A DNA stretch of 64,000 bases from NCBI GenBank assembly GCA_029932855.1, contig JAOZPG010000015.1:1-64000 (forward strand), read 5' to 3'. A program made the translations under genes and the position numbers. The first letter of the stretch is position 1; every line of letters starts with the position of its first letter. Origin of the DNA: Bacteroidales bacterium (GTDB lineage: Bacteria > Bacteroidota > Bacteroidia > Bacteroidales > VadinHA17). Positions 51,930 through 61,090 of this stretch are shown piece after piece. Under the pieces are notes generated by a model. That model made no database searches. It had not been told where the DNA came from and worked only from the letters and a program-made list of their open reading frames with translations.

Positions 51930-52571
51930 TTGATGCAAAAGGAAAATATGGAGAAGGATATATATAAAGGAGGGGAGATGCTACCCCTGGTAGAGGCTTT
52001 TTATACTATACAGGGAGAAGGCTTTCATACTGGCAAGGCTGCTTACTTCTTAAGGATTGGTGGCTGTGATGTGGGATGCAGCTGGTGCGATACTAAGTTT
52101 GCATGGGATCCTGAGCTTCATGAGCTCACCGGCATAAATGATATTTTAAAAGGAACGTTAGATTCAGGGGCTGATTCGGTAGTGGTTACCGGTGGAGAAC
52201 CGCTTACATATAAGCTCGACAAGCTATGTGCTCTTTTCAGGAAACATGGATTAAAAACCTTCCTTGAAACATCCGGTGCATATCCTCTTAGTGGTGACTG
52301 GGACTGGATATGCCTGTCTCCAAAGCAGAATATGCCTCCCGGAGATGCAATTTTTGCTAAAGCGGATGAACTGAAAGTGATAATCCAGAATGAAGAGGAT
52401 CTTGACTGGGCCGAGAATAATGCCCGCAGGGTTCCGGATTCCTGTCGCTTGTTTTTGCAACCCGAATGGAGCAGGTATGAAAAAATCATCCCACGGCTGG
52501 TTGAATATGTGAAAAGCTATCCAAAATGGAATGTATCCCTGCAATCGCATAAGTTCATGCATATCCCCTGA
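51930..52571 (+). CDS. queE: 7-carboxy-7-deazaguanine synthase (radical SAM)
   Basis: EAFYTIQGEGFHTGKAAYFLRIGGCDVGCSWCDTKFAWD with Cx3Cx2C, VVTGGEPL, CLSPKQN. Confidence 0.93.
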   Translation: MMQKENMEKDIYKGGEMLPLVEAFYTIQGEGFHTGKAAYFLRIGGCDVGCSWCDTKFAWDPELHELTGINDILKGTLDSGADSVVVTGGEPLTYKLDKLCALFRKHGLKTFLETSGAYPLSGDWDWICLSPKQNMPPGDAIFAKADELKVIIQNEEDLDWAENNARRVPDSCRLFLQPEWSRYEKIIPRLVEYVKSYPKWNVSLQSHKFMHIP

Positions 52572-52608
52572 TCCGTAATTATGGCCTTTTTTTTGTAGCT
52601 TTATTGTT

Positions 52609-54549
52609 ATGGAACAAAAGCATATGATAAATATGTTTCGTATTGTATTGGCACTGATGATTTTGCCGGCATCAGTACCAGGCTATTCCCAGCTACATTC
52701 AGAATCGAGGAAGGCTGTGGCTTATTATAATCAGGCTATGCAGAGCTACCGCTTCCTTGATTATAAGAAGGCAGAGCAGGAACTGGAACTGACCCTGAAG
52801 GCCGATCCTGAATTTATTGAGGCCTACCTGTTGAGGGCAGAGATGAGTTCAGATATGAAGAAATTTGACATTGCTATCCGGGCCTACAGGAAAGTTATTG
52901 AAATAGATCCGGATTTTTATAAGAATGCTTTCTATAACCTGGGCCACCTTGAAATGTTAAGAGGTGAGTATAGATACGCCCTGGATCATCTGCAGGCATT
53001 TTTGTCCCTGGAGGGGACTTCTGAAAAACTTATCCCCAAAGCAGATAAAGATATTGCAAACTGCAGCTTTGCCCTTGAAGCAATGGAGAAACCGGTTGAT
53101 TTCAATCCTATAAGGATGGGAGATGAGATAAACAGCAAATATGATGATTACTGGCCTTCTGTAACTGCCGATGATAAAACCATGGTATTTACAAGGCTCG
53201 ATCTTTTGGATCCCAAAATGCCGCCTGAAGGAGCTAAGAATGAGAATTTTTATTTAAGTGATAAGCAGGACGGAATATGGACAGAGGCTCAAAAACTGGG
53301 TCCACCGGTAAACACTATAAGAAATGAAGGAGCCCAGTCACTTACTGCTGATGGTAACTTTATGTATTTCACTGCCTGCAACAGGGAGGATGGCCTTGGG
53401 AGTTGTGATCTTTATGTCTCTTCAAGACTGAAGGGTAAATGGCTGCCTCCCTCAAACCTGGGTAGTCCCGTAAATTCAAAGGGCTGGGATACGCAGCCAT
53501 CAATAGCCCCCGACGGGAGAACCCTTTATTTTACAAGTAACCGTCCGGGAGGAAAAGGGAAAATGGATATCTGGTATTCCACACTTAGTGATGAGGGCAA
53601 GTGGAGTGAGCCTGTAAACCTGGGCGACAGTATTAATACTGCAGATAATGAGATGTCACCCTATATTCATAAAGACAACAGGCGCCTTTACTTTTCTTCT
53701 GATGGCTGGACGGGGATGGGGGGATTTGATCTTTTTGTTTCCGTAATGAAAGCCGACAGTAGCTGGCAAAAGCCGCAAAATATGGGATATCCCATAAATA
53801 CCTGGTCTGATGAGGTGGGACTTGTTCTTACCGCCAGGGGGGATGTGGGATATTTCTCTTCAGCCAAGGAGGAAGAAACAGGAAGAGACATATACTATTT
53901 TGAGCTTCCCGTGGAAATGAAGCCTGAGCCTGTCTCATATATTGAAGGGAAGGTGTTTGATAAACTTAGTGAGAAAGCCCTTATTGCAAGGATTGAGTTA
54001 ATTGATCTTGAGAACAGCAGAAATATTCTCAGGGCATTTTCCGACTACAAGGGAAGCTTCCTTGTCAGCCTGCCTGCTAATAAGAACTATGCTCTTAATG
54101 CATCCAGGGCTGGTTACCTGTTTTATTCAGCCAATTTTAGCTTTAAGGGTGATTTTTCAATTGATGAGCCAAGGCAACTTGATATACCACTGAGCCCGCT
54201 GCTTAAAGGTGAAAGGACAGCACTTCGTAATATTTTTTTCGATTATGATTCTTATGAATTACTGGATGAGAGCATGGTAGAGCTGGATAAGCTCGTACAG
54301 TTTCTTAAAGATAATGATCAGATAAAAGTACTTATAGAGGGGCATACCGACAGCAGGGGAGAGCCTGCATATAATCTTAGCCTTTCAGCAAAAAGGGCCC
54401 GTGCAGTGAGGGGATACCTGCTTGATAATAATATTTCATTATCCAGGCTGTCATATATAGGATACGGAGAAAGCCGTCCACTTGCCGGTAACGAAACCGC
54501 TGAGGGCCGGGCCCTGAACCGCCGCATAGAGATAGTTATTGTTGAGTAG
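52609..54549 (+). CDS. TPR-PD40-CRD-OmpA family protein (PorE-like), second copy
   Basis: TPR N-terminus; PD40 repeats (SIAPDGRTLYFTSNRPGGKGKMDIWYS); OmpA motif IEGHTDSRGEPAYNLSLSAKRARAVRGYL. Confidence 0.83.
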   Translation: MEQKHMINMFRIVLALMILPASVPGYSQLHSESRKAVAYYNQAMQSYRFLDYKKAEQELELTLKADPEFIEAYLLRAEMSSDMKKFDIAIRAYRKVIEIDPDFYKNAFYNLGHLEMLRGEYRYALDHLQAFLSLEGTSEKLIPKADKDIANCSFALEAMEKPVDFNPIRMGDEINSKYDDYWPSVTADDKTMVFTRLDLLDPKMPPEGAKNENFYLSDKQDGIWTEAQKLGPPVNTIRNEGAQSLTADGNFMYFTACNREDGLGSCDLYVSSRLKGKWLPPSNLGSPVNSKGWDTQPSIAPDGRTLYFTSNRPGGKGKMDIWYSTLSDEGKWSEPVNLGDSINTADNEMSPYIHKDNRRLYFSSDGWTGMGGFDLFVSVMKADSSWQKPQNMGYPINTWSDEVGLVLTARGDVGYFSSAKEEETGRDIYYFELPVEMKPEPVSYIEGKVFDKLSEKALIARIELIDLENSRNILRAFSDYKGSFLVSLPANKNYALNASRAGYLFYSANFSFKGDFSIDEPRQLDIPLSPLLKGERTALRNIFFDYDSYELLDESMVELDKLVQFLKDNDQIKVLIEGHTDSRGEPAYNLSLSAKRARAVRGYLLDNNISLSRLSYIGYGESRPLAGNETAEGRALNRRIEIVIVE

Positions 54550-54584
54550 CAGCTAATTTCCATTCTATCCGGAGAGGATATTTT

Positions 54585-55397
54585 TCAACTTAGCTTATTA
54601 ATCATTGCCTGACTTAAATTCCAGAGCCTGTCCTGGATACTTTCGTCGTAAGATATTGCTGCTGAAGGAGTAATGTTGTTGTTCATAAAGTACATTCCAC
54701 TGATGCCGGCAAGTTCTTCGGCATTTGCAAGGTAATAAATGCGTTTTGCACCTTCAATCGGATCATCACCTATTGCTCCCCAGCCTGCTTTTAGTAGCTT
54801 GGTATTTATTACTCCGGGATGCATTGAATTTACGGTGATATTGAAATTTTTTAGTTCCCTGCTTAGTTTATTGGTAAAGAGTATATTACATAGCTTGGAT
54901 AAAGAATAAGCATTATCTCCATTATAGAATTTTTCTCCATTGAGATTATCAAAATCTATGCTTGTGGCATGTATCATTGAGCTTAGATTAATAATCCGGG
55001 CAGCATCAGATTTTTTTATTAAATCCATGAGCTTTAGGCTGAGGCCAAAAGGAGCAAGGTAATTAACCATAAATGTTTTTTCCGGCCCCTTATCCGGGAT
55101 AATCCTCTCTTCTTCGTAAATACCTGCATTATTTACAATTATGTCTATTCTCGGAAATTGCTTATGTATTGCATCAGACATTGCAATTATCTGGTTGTAA
55201 TAACAAAAATCGGCATTCAGGTAACTTACATTTTTATTCCCGGTTTTATTTATTATTTCCCGGCATATTGCCCTGCCTTTTTCAGGTCTTTTTCCATGCA
55301 TCAACAAGATCGCACCTTCCTTTGCCAGCATAAAGGCAGTTTCTTTTCCTATACCGTCTGTTGCACCGGTTAATAAGACTATCTTATTATTAAGCAT
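54585..55397 (-). CDS. Short-chain dehydrogenase/reductase
   Basis: LLTGATDGIGKETAFMLAKEGA, VNNAGIYEE, YSLSKLCN motifs. Confidence 0.9.
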   Translation of the reverse strand: MLNNKIVLLTGATDGIGKETAFMLAKEGAILLMHGKRPEKGRAICREIINKTGNKNVSYLNADFCYYNQIIAMSDAIHKQFPRIDIIVNNAGIYEEERIIPDKGPEKTFMVNYLAPFGLSLKLMDLIKKSDAARIINLSSMIHATSIDFDNLNGEKFYNGDNAYSLSKLCNILFTNKLSRELKNFNITVNSMHPGVINTKLLKAGWGAIGDDPIEGAKRIYYLANAEELAGISGMYFMNNNITPSAAISYDESIQDRLWNLSQAMINKLS

Positions 55398-55554
55398 TGT
55401 TTGAAGATATTATTCTTATCCCTGTAAATCTAATCAGAATTGATGTAATAATTATACTATTTAAGTTTGAAAAGTATTTGATAACTAATAATTTACTAAT
55501 TTTAATATGTGGAAACATGAAGAATGAATAAATAGTTCTATGTAGTTGTATAAT

Positions 55555-55632
55555 AAAAAAACGACCTCCGGGGAGGCCGCTTTAAATGTTTTCACAACGG
55601 AATAATCCTTATTGTGAATTGCTCAAATTGTA
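55555..55632 (-). ncRNA. tracrRNA of the type II-C system
   Basis: Plus strand 55611-55632 ATTGTGAATTGCTCAAATTGTA matches the CRISPR repeat GTTGTGAATTGCTTTCAAATTGTA (2-nt gap); the minus-strand RNA is complementary to crRNA and ends in GCGGCCTCCCCGGAGGTCGTTTTTTT hairpin-plus-U-tract. Confidence 0.9.
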
Positions 55633-55636
55633 ATAA

Positions 55637-55644
55637 CAAAGATA
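55637..55644 (-). promoter_or_regulatory. Bacteroidota -7 element (TATCTTTG) of the tracrRNA promoter
   Basis: Perfect TAnnTTTG match on the minus strand, about 5-8 nt upstream of the anti-repeat start. Confidence 0.65.
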
Positions 55645-55674
55645 TATAAAAGCAGACAAATAAAAAATATTGAG

Positions 55675-58600
55675 ATGAAGAAGATATTAGGATTGGACAT
55701 TGGTACTACATCTATTGGATGGGCTTATGTATATGAAGCAGAAAATAATAATGAGAAATCCTTGATCAAGAAGTTAGGTGTAAGGATTATTCCAATTTCA
55801 ACAGATGAGGAAAATGATTTTCAGAAGGGTAAATCAATTACTATAAATGCTGATCGTACTCTTAAAAGAAGTATGAGACGAAACCTGCAACGATATAAAC
55901 TGAGGAGAAATGCACTCATTACTATTTTGAAGGAGCAAGGCTTAATAGATGCAGATACTGTTCTTGCAGAAAACAATAATAATTCAACCTTTGAAACATA
56001 CAGATTACGTGCCGAAGCTGCCAAAAAGAGAATAGCAAAAGAAGAGTTTGCCAGGGTTCTACTTATGATAAATAAAAAAAGGGGGTATAAGAGTAGCCGT
56101 AAGGCAAAAAACGAGGAAGAGGGAAGCTTAATTAACGGTATGGATGTAGCGAAGCAACTGTACGAAGAAGGATTAACTCCTGGGCAATTAGTATATAATA
56201 TATTGATGAAAGGAGGGAAGATAATACCTGAATTTTACAAGTCTGACTTGTTAAATGAATTCGATAAAATCTGGAACTTTCAGAAAGGATTTTTCCCAGA
56301 TTTATTAACCGATGATTTCTATGAACAGTTGAAGAATAAAGGGAAAAGAGCGACTTCACAGTTATTCTTTGCGAAGTACAATGTTTATACTTCTGAAAAT
56401 AAGGGTAGCCGGGATGAGAAAAGAAAACAAGCATATAAATGGAGGAGTCAGGCTGTTAATACAAGGCTTTCAATCGAGGAGCTTGCTTTTGTTTTAACGG
56501 AGATAAACAATAATATAAATAGTTCAAGCGGTTATCTTGGAAAAATTAGTGATTATAGTAAGGAATTGTATTTTAATAAAGAAACGGTTGGACAATATCA
56601 GTATAAACAACTTGTAAATAATCCCCATACAAGGCTAAAAGACCAAGTATTTTTTAGGCAGGATTATCTGGATGAATTTGAAAAGATATGGGAGGTGCAA
56701 TCCAAATATTATCCTGTACTAACAGATGAGCTAAAAACTGAGATCAGGGATGTTATAATATTTTATCAAAGAAGACTTAAGTCACAAAAGCACCTTATTA
56801 GCAACTGTGAATTTGAGAGATACCATAAAGTTATTCCTAAATCATCTCCCTTGTTTCAGGAATTTAAGATTTGGCAGGTAATTAATAATATTAAAATGGT
56901 CAACTTAGAGGAGATTGGAGATGAGGCCTTGTCGCAAGATCAGAAGAATCTGTTGTTCAGGGAACTACAGTATGTTGCTACAGCAAAAAAAGTTAAAGTC
57001 TTAAATATCCTTGGTCTTAACCCCAAGAAGTATGATCTCAATTTTAAGGAATCCATAGAAGGTAACCGGACAAATGCAGCTATTTTTGAGGCTTTTCAGA
57101 AGATTCTGGATATTGAAGGCTATCTGATGGATTTTGAGAAAATGAGAGCTGAGGATATTTATGATGAAATTCATTCTGTTTTTTCTGACATCGGAATTGA
57201 TACAGGTCTATTAAGATTTGATTCTACACTTGTAGGAGAGAATCTTTTCAAACAACCTGCCTATATGTTGTGGCATCTTCTATATTCTTTTGAGGATGAT
57301 AACGATAAGCTGTATAGTAAGCTTCAAGAAAAGTATGGTTTCAAAATAATTCATGCAAAAATAATTTCTAATATTTCATTACAACAGGATCATGGGAATC
57401 TGAGTGCGAGGGCAATTAGAAAGATTTTGCCATTTATGAGAAAAGGGGATCGTTATGATGAAGCATGTGTTAAGGCTGGATATAATCATTCATTTTCAAG
57501 AACTAAAGAGGAGCAAAGATCAAGAGAGTTAAAGGATAAGCTTGAAGTATTTCCGAAGAATAGCCTAAGAAACCCTGTCGTAGAAAAGATCCTTAGTCAA
57601 ATGAGTAATTTGGTTAATGCTATAATTGATGATAATGAGCTGGGAAGACCCGACGAAATACGTATTGAGCTTGCACGTGAGCTAAAGAAGAGTGCAAAAG
57701 AACGCGATGAAATGACAAAGGGAATAAGCAGGGCAACAAAAAGACATCAGGAGATAAGGGAATTGTTGCAAACTGAATTTCACATTAATAAAGTCACACG
57801 TAATGATATAATTCGCTATAAGCTATATGAGGAGCTGGCTGCCAATGGATATAAGACATTATATATGAATAAATATATACCCCAGGAAAAGTTGTTTTCA
57901 AAAGAGTTTGATATTGATCATATTATCCCTCAGTCAAGATTGTTTGATGATTCATTTTCAAATAAAACGCTTGCGAAAAGAGAAATCAATATTGAAAAGG
58001 GGAACAAGACCGCATATGATTATCTGGTAGTTAAACTTAGTGAAGAAGATTTTAGTCAATATCTTCTAAGAGTGAAAGATATGTATAAAGATCGTAAGTT
58101 AACAAAAGCAAAGTATCAGAAGCTTTTAATGAAGGAATCTGATATTCCTGATGATTTTATTGAAAGAGATCTTCGGAACAGTCAGTATATTTCAAAAATG
58201 GCAAGACAGGTGCTAGAGGAAGTAGTCAGGGATGTTACAACTACCACGGGTAGTATAACTGATAGATTGAGAAAAGACTGGCAGCTTATTGATGTAATGA
58301 AGGAGCTCAATTTCTCAAAATACAGGGAATTAGGGTTAACAGAAACTATTGAAGGTAAGAATGGAAAGATGGAGGAACGAATTATTGAATGGACGAAGAG
58401 GAATGATCACCGTCATCATGCAATGGATGCCCTGACTGTTGCCTTTACAAAACTAAATCATGTGCAATATTTGAATAACCTCAATGCCAGAAGTGATAAA
58501 AGTAGTAGCATATATGGCATTGAGCAAAAGGAGTTATACAGGGATAAGAATAATAGAGTTCTTTTTAAACCGCCAATTCCACTGGATGAGTTCCGGTCAG

Positions 58601-59733
58601 AAGCAAAAAAACATCTAGAGTCTCTGCTGGTTTCATTTAAGGCAAAGAATAAAGTTGTAACCAGAAACCTTAATAAAACCAGGAAATTGGGTAAGGATAA
58701 CTATAACAAACAAATATCATTGACTCCCCGTGGTCAATTACATAAAGAAACTATTTATGGGAGGATTCGTAAGTATGTAACAAAGGAAGAAAAGGTAGGA
58801 GTCAGGTTTAACATAGATACAGTTGAAAAGATTGCAGTAAAAAGGTACAGGAAAGCCATTTTAAAACGTTTAATTGATAATGGATATGATCCGAAAAAAG
58901 CCTTTACCGGGAAAAATAATCCGGTAAAGAATCCACTATTTGTTGATGAATTACATACAGAACAGTTGCCTGAGAAGGTTAAGCTGGTTTGGCTTGAGGA
59001 GTTATATACTATAAGAAAAAATATTGATCCCAAACTGAAAATTGAAAAAGTAATTGATAAGAAGATTCAAAGAATTCTTAAACAAAGGTTAAAGGAATAT
59101 GATAATGACCCGAAAAAAGCATTTATTAATCTTGATCGGAACCCTATCTGGTTAAATAAGGACAAGGGGATCTCAATTAAAAGGGTTACGATCTCGGGGG
59201 TAAGCAATGCAGAACCCTTGCATGAAAAAACCGATCATTTGGGCAAATCTGTTCTTGATAAAAATGGGAATCCAATACCTGTAGATTTTGTGAGTACGGG
59301 CAATAATCATCATGTAGCAATATACAGAGATGAAAAAGGGAATCTACATGAAGAGGTCGTTTCATTTTATGAAGCCGTTCATAGGGTTAATATGGGTGTT
59401 CCGATAATAAATAAGGAGCATTTTAAGGGTTGGCAGTTTCTATTCTCAATTAAGCAAAACGAGTATTTTGTTTTTCCATCTGATGGATTTGATCCTTCTG
59501 AGGTTGATTTGCTTAATCCTGATAATTTTTCTTTAATTAGTCCTAATCTTTTTAGAGTGCAAAAGATTGCAACATTAAATTATTTCTTTCGCCACCACCT
59601 TGAGACTCAACTCATTAATAGAAATGAAACAAAAGAGGTTACATATTATAATATTAGGAGTCTTCTTAGGTTAGAGGGACTTATAAAGGTTAGATTAAAT
59701 CATCTTGGGAATATTGTTGAAGTAGGGGAATAA
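55675..59733 (+). CDS. cas9: Type II-C CRISPR-associated endonuclease Cas9
   Basis: RuvC-I LGLDIGTTSIGWAYV; Arg-rich bridge helix RTLKRSMRRNLQRYKLRR; RuvC-II IRIELARELKKSAKER; HNH FDIDHIIPQSRLFDDSFSNKTL; RuvC-III DHRHHAMDALTVAF. Confidence 0.98.
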   Translation: MKKILGLDIGTTSIGWAYVYEAENNNEKSLIKKLGVRIIPISTDEENDFQKGKSITINADRTLKRSMRRNLQRYKLRRNALITILKEQGLIDADTVLAENNNNSTFETYRLRAEAAKKRIAKEEFARVLLMINKKRGYKSSRKAKNEEEGSLINGMDVAKQLYEEGLTPGQLVYNILMKGGKIIPEFYKSDLLNEFDKIWNFQKGFFPDLLTDDFYEQLKNKGKRATSQLFFAKYNVYTSENKGSRDEKRKQAYKWRSQAVNTRLSIEELAFVLTEINNNINSSSGYLGKISDYSKELYFNKETVGQYQYKQLVNNPHTRLKDQVFFRQDYLDEFEKIWEVQSKYYPVLTDELKTEIRDVIIFYQRRLKSQKHLISNCEFERYHKVIPKSSPLFQEFKIWQVINNIKMVNLEEIGDEALSQDQKNLLFRELQYVATAKKVKVLNILGLNPKKYDLNFKESIEGNRTNAAIFEAFQKILDIEGYLMDFEKMRAEDIYDEIHSVFSDIGIDTGLLRFDSTLVGENLFKQPAYMLWHLLYSFEDDNDKLYSKLQEKYGFKIIHAKIISNISLQQDHGNLSARAIRKILPFMRKGDRYDEACVKAGYNHSFSRTKEEQRSRELKDKLEVFPKNSLRNPVVEKILSQMSNLVNAIIDDNELGRPDEIRIELARELKKSAKERDEMTKGISRATKRHQEIRELLQTEFHINKVTRNDIIRYKLYEELAANGYKTLYMNKYIPQEKLFSKEFDIDHIIPQSRLFDDSFSNKTLAKREINIEKGNKTAYDYLVVKLSEEDFSQYLLRVKDMYKDRKLTKAKYQKLLMKESDIPDDFIERDLRNSQYISKMARQVLEEVVRDVTTTTGSITDRLRKDWQLIDVMKELNFSKYRELGLTETIEGKNGKMEERIIEWTKRNDHRHHAMDALTVAFTKLNHVQYLNNLNARSDKSSSIYGIEQKELYRDKNNRVLFKPPIPLDEFRSEAKKHLESLLVSFKAKNKVVTRNLNKTRKLGKDNYNKQISLTPRGQLHKETIYGRIRKYVTKEEKVGVRFNIDTVEKIAVKRYRKAILKRLIDNGYDPKKAFTGKNNPVKNPLFVDELHTEQLPEKVKLVWLEELYTIRKNIDPKLKIEKVIDKKIQRILKQRLKEYDNDPKKAFINLDRNPIWLNKDKGISIKRVTISGVSNAEPLHEKTDHLGKSVLDKNGNPIPVDFVSTGNNHHVAIYRDEKGNLHEEVVSFYEAVHRVNMGVPIINKEHFKGWQFLFSIKQNEYFVFPSDGFDPSEVDLLNPDNFSLISPNLFRVQKIATLNYFFRHHLETQLINRNETKEVTYYNIRSLLRLEGLIKVRLNHLGNIVEVGE

Positions 59734-59744
59734 GTTTAATAGAA

Positions 59745-60644
59745 ATGATAAAACGAACACTTTTTTTTGAGAATCCCTGCTATCTAAGAAAGAAACAGGA
59801 ACAACTTATTATTGAATTTCCTGAGGGTGAAAAAGAAGACAGGTCTGTACCAATTGAAGATATTGGCGTTGTTGTATTGGATAATTCAAGAATAACAATT
59901 ACTCAAGGATTATTGGCGACACTATCGGAGAATAATGCGGCAATAATAAATTGTGATTCCAGGCATATGCCTTTTTCCTTAATGTTACCAACAGCAGTGC
60001 ACAATGCATATACAGAGAAGCTTCGATTTCAGCTTGAAGCATCATTGCCGCTTAAGAAGAATTTGTGGCAACAGACAGTTGTGGCCAAAATCAATAACCA
60101 GGCTGCATTGCTCGATAAATATGATATTGATTCAAAAAGGCTTAAGTATTTGGCAGGTATTGTAAAAAGTGATGATGTTGAAAATTGTGAAGGAAGGGCT
60201 GCTTCTTATTATTGGAAAGTATTGTTTTCTGAAGCTGAGGGTTTTAAGAGGCAGAGGTATGGAGGACCTCCAAATAACTTGCTAAATTATGGTTATGCTG
60301 TCTTAAGGGCAGTAGTTGCAAGATCTCTTGTGGCAAGTGGTCTTTTATCAGCAATGGGAATTCATCACAGAAATAAATATAACCCTTATTGTCTTGCTGA
60401 CGATATAATGGAACCATACAGACCTTTTGTTGATGACATTATTGTGCAGATAGCTGCAAGTTATGTGGATATTAATGAGCTTACAGGGGATATTAAGAAG
60501 ATGTTATTACAAATACCTGTTCTTGATATATTAATAGAAGGGCAAAGAAGCCCTCTTATGGTTGGTATGCAGAGGACAACAGCTTCATTAATGCAGTGTT
60601 TTGAGGGAGGATCAAGAAAATTGATTTATCCTGAGTTAGAATGA
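59745..60644 (+). CDS. cas1: CRISPR-associated integrase Cas1 (type II)
   Basis: KRTLFFENPCYLRKKQEQLIIEF, VPIEDIGVVVLDN, LNYGYAVLRAVVARSLVASGL; position between cas9 and cas2. Confidence 0.97.
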   Translation: MIKRTLFFENPCYLRKKQEQLIIEFPEGEKEDRSVPIEDIGVVVLDNSRITITQGLLATLSENNAAIINCDSRHMPFSLMLPTAVHNAYTEKLRFQLEASLPLKKNLWQQTVVAKINNQAALLDKYDIDSKRLKYLAGIVKSDDVENCEGRAASYYWKVLFSEAEGFKRQRYGGPPNNLLNYGYAVLRAVVARSLVASGLLSAMGIHHRNKYNPYCLADDIMEPYRPFVDDIIVQIAASYVDINELTGDIKKMLLQIPVLDILIEGQRSPLMVGMQRTTASLMQCFEGGSRKLIYPELE

Positions 60645-60982
60645 CAAAGATACCAAGACTAAATCAATACCGTATTGTGTGGGTTCTCGTATCATTTGAT
60701 CTTCCGACAGATACTAAAAAAGACAGGAAGAATTATGCCTTATTCAGGAAAAGATTAGTTAAGGATGGATTTACTATGTTACAATATTCAATTTATATCC
60801 GTCATTCCAGTAGCAGGGAAAATGCAGATGTACATCAAAAAAGGGTTAAATCTATTCTTCCACCAAAAGGAGAAGTAATTATGTTCAGCCTTACGGATAA
60901 ACAATTTGAAATGATGGAATTTTTCAGAGGACCAAAAGAATCATATCGTCCGGATACTCCTCAGCAACTTGAACTATTTTGA
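60641..60982 (+). CDS. cas2: CRISPR-associated Cas2
   Basis: VWVLVSFDLPTDTKKDRKNYALFRKRLVKDGFTMLQYSIYIRH; ATGA overlap with cas1. Confidence 0.97.
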   Translation: MTKIPRLNQYRIVWVLVSFDLPTDTKKDRKNYALFRKRLVKDGFTMLQYSIYIRHSSSRENADVHQKRVKSILPPKGEVIMFSLTDKQFEMMEFFRGPKESYRPDTPQQLELF

Positions 60983-60986
60983 GAAT

Positions 60987-61015
60987 AAAAAAGCCCCAGA
61001 AAAATATTCCGGGGC
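60987..61015 (-). terminator. Terminator for leftward CRISPR array transcription
   Basis: Minus strand GCCCCGGAATATTTTTCTGGGGCTTTTTT: hairpin plus T6 between cas2 and the first repeat. Confidence 0.75.
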
Positions 61016-61090
61016 CTTAAACACAGCATTGATTTTTTGATCCTGTTTTCCTGTCTAAGACACTCTAAATCACCTAATTCCGGTCCAGAT

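Noticed and set aside
3338-59033. Many short ORFs antisense to or overlapping long genes (e.g. 3338-3595, 4897-5184, 7784-8215, 21449-21898, 23213-23584, 39270-39812, 58755-59033)
   Set aside because: Fully contained in confidently identified genes, no recognisable domains, low-complexity shadow translations.
55675-60982. Type II-A or II-B assignment, or an extra adaptation gene
   Set aside because: cas2 is followed directly by a terminator and the array; no csn2 or cas4 ORF is present, so II-C is the simplest call.
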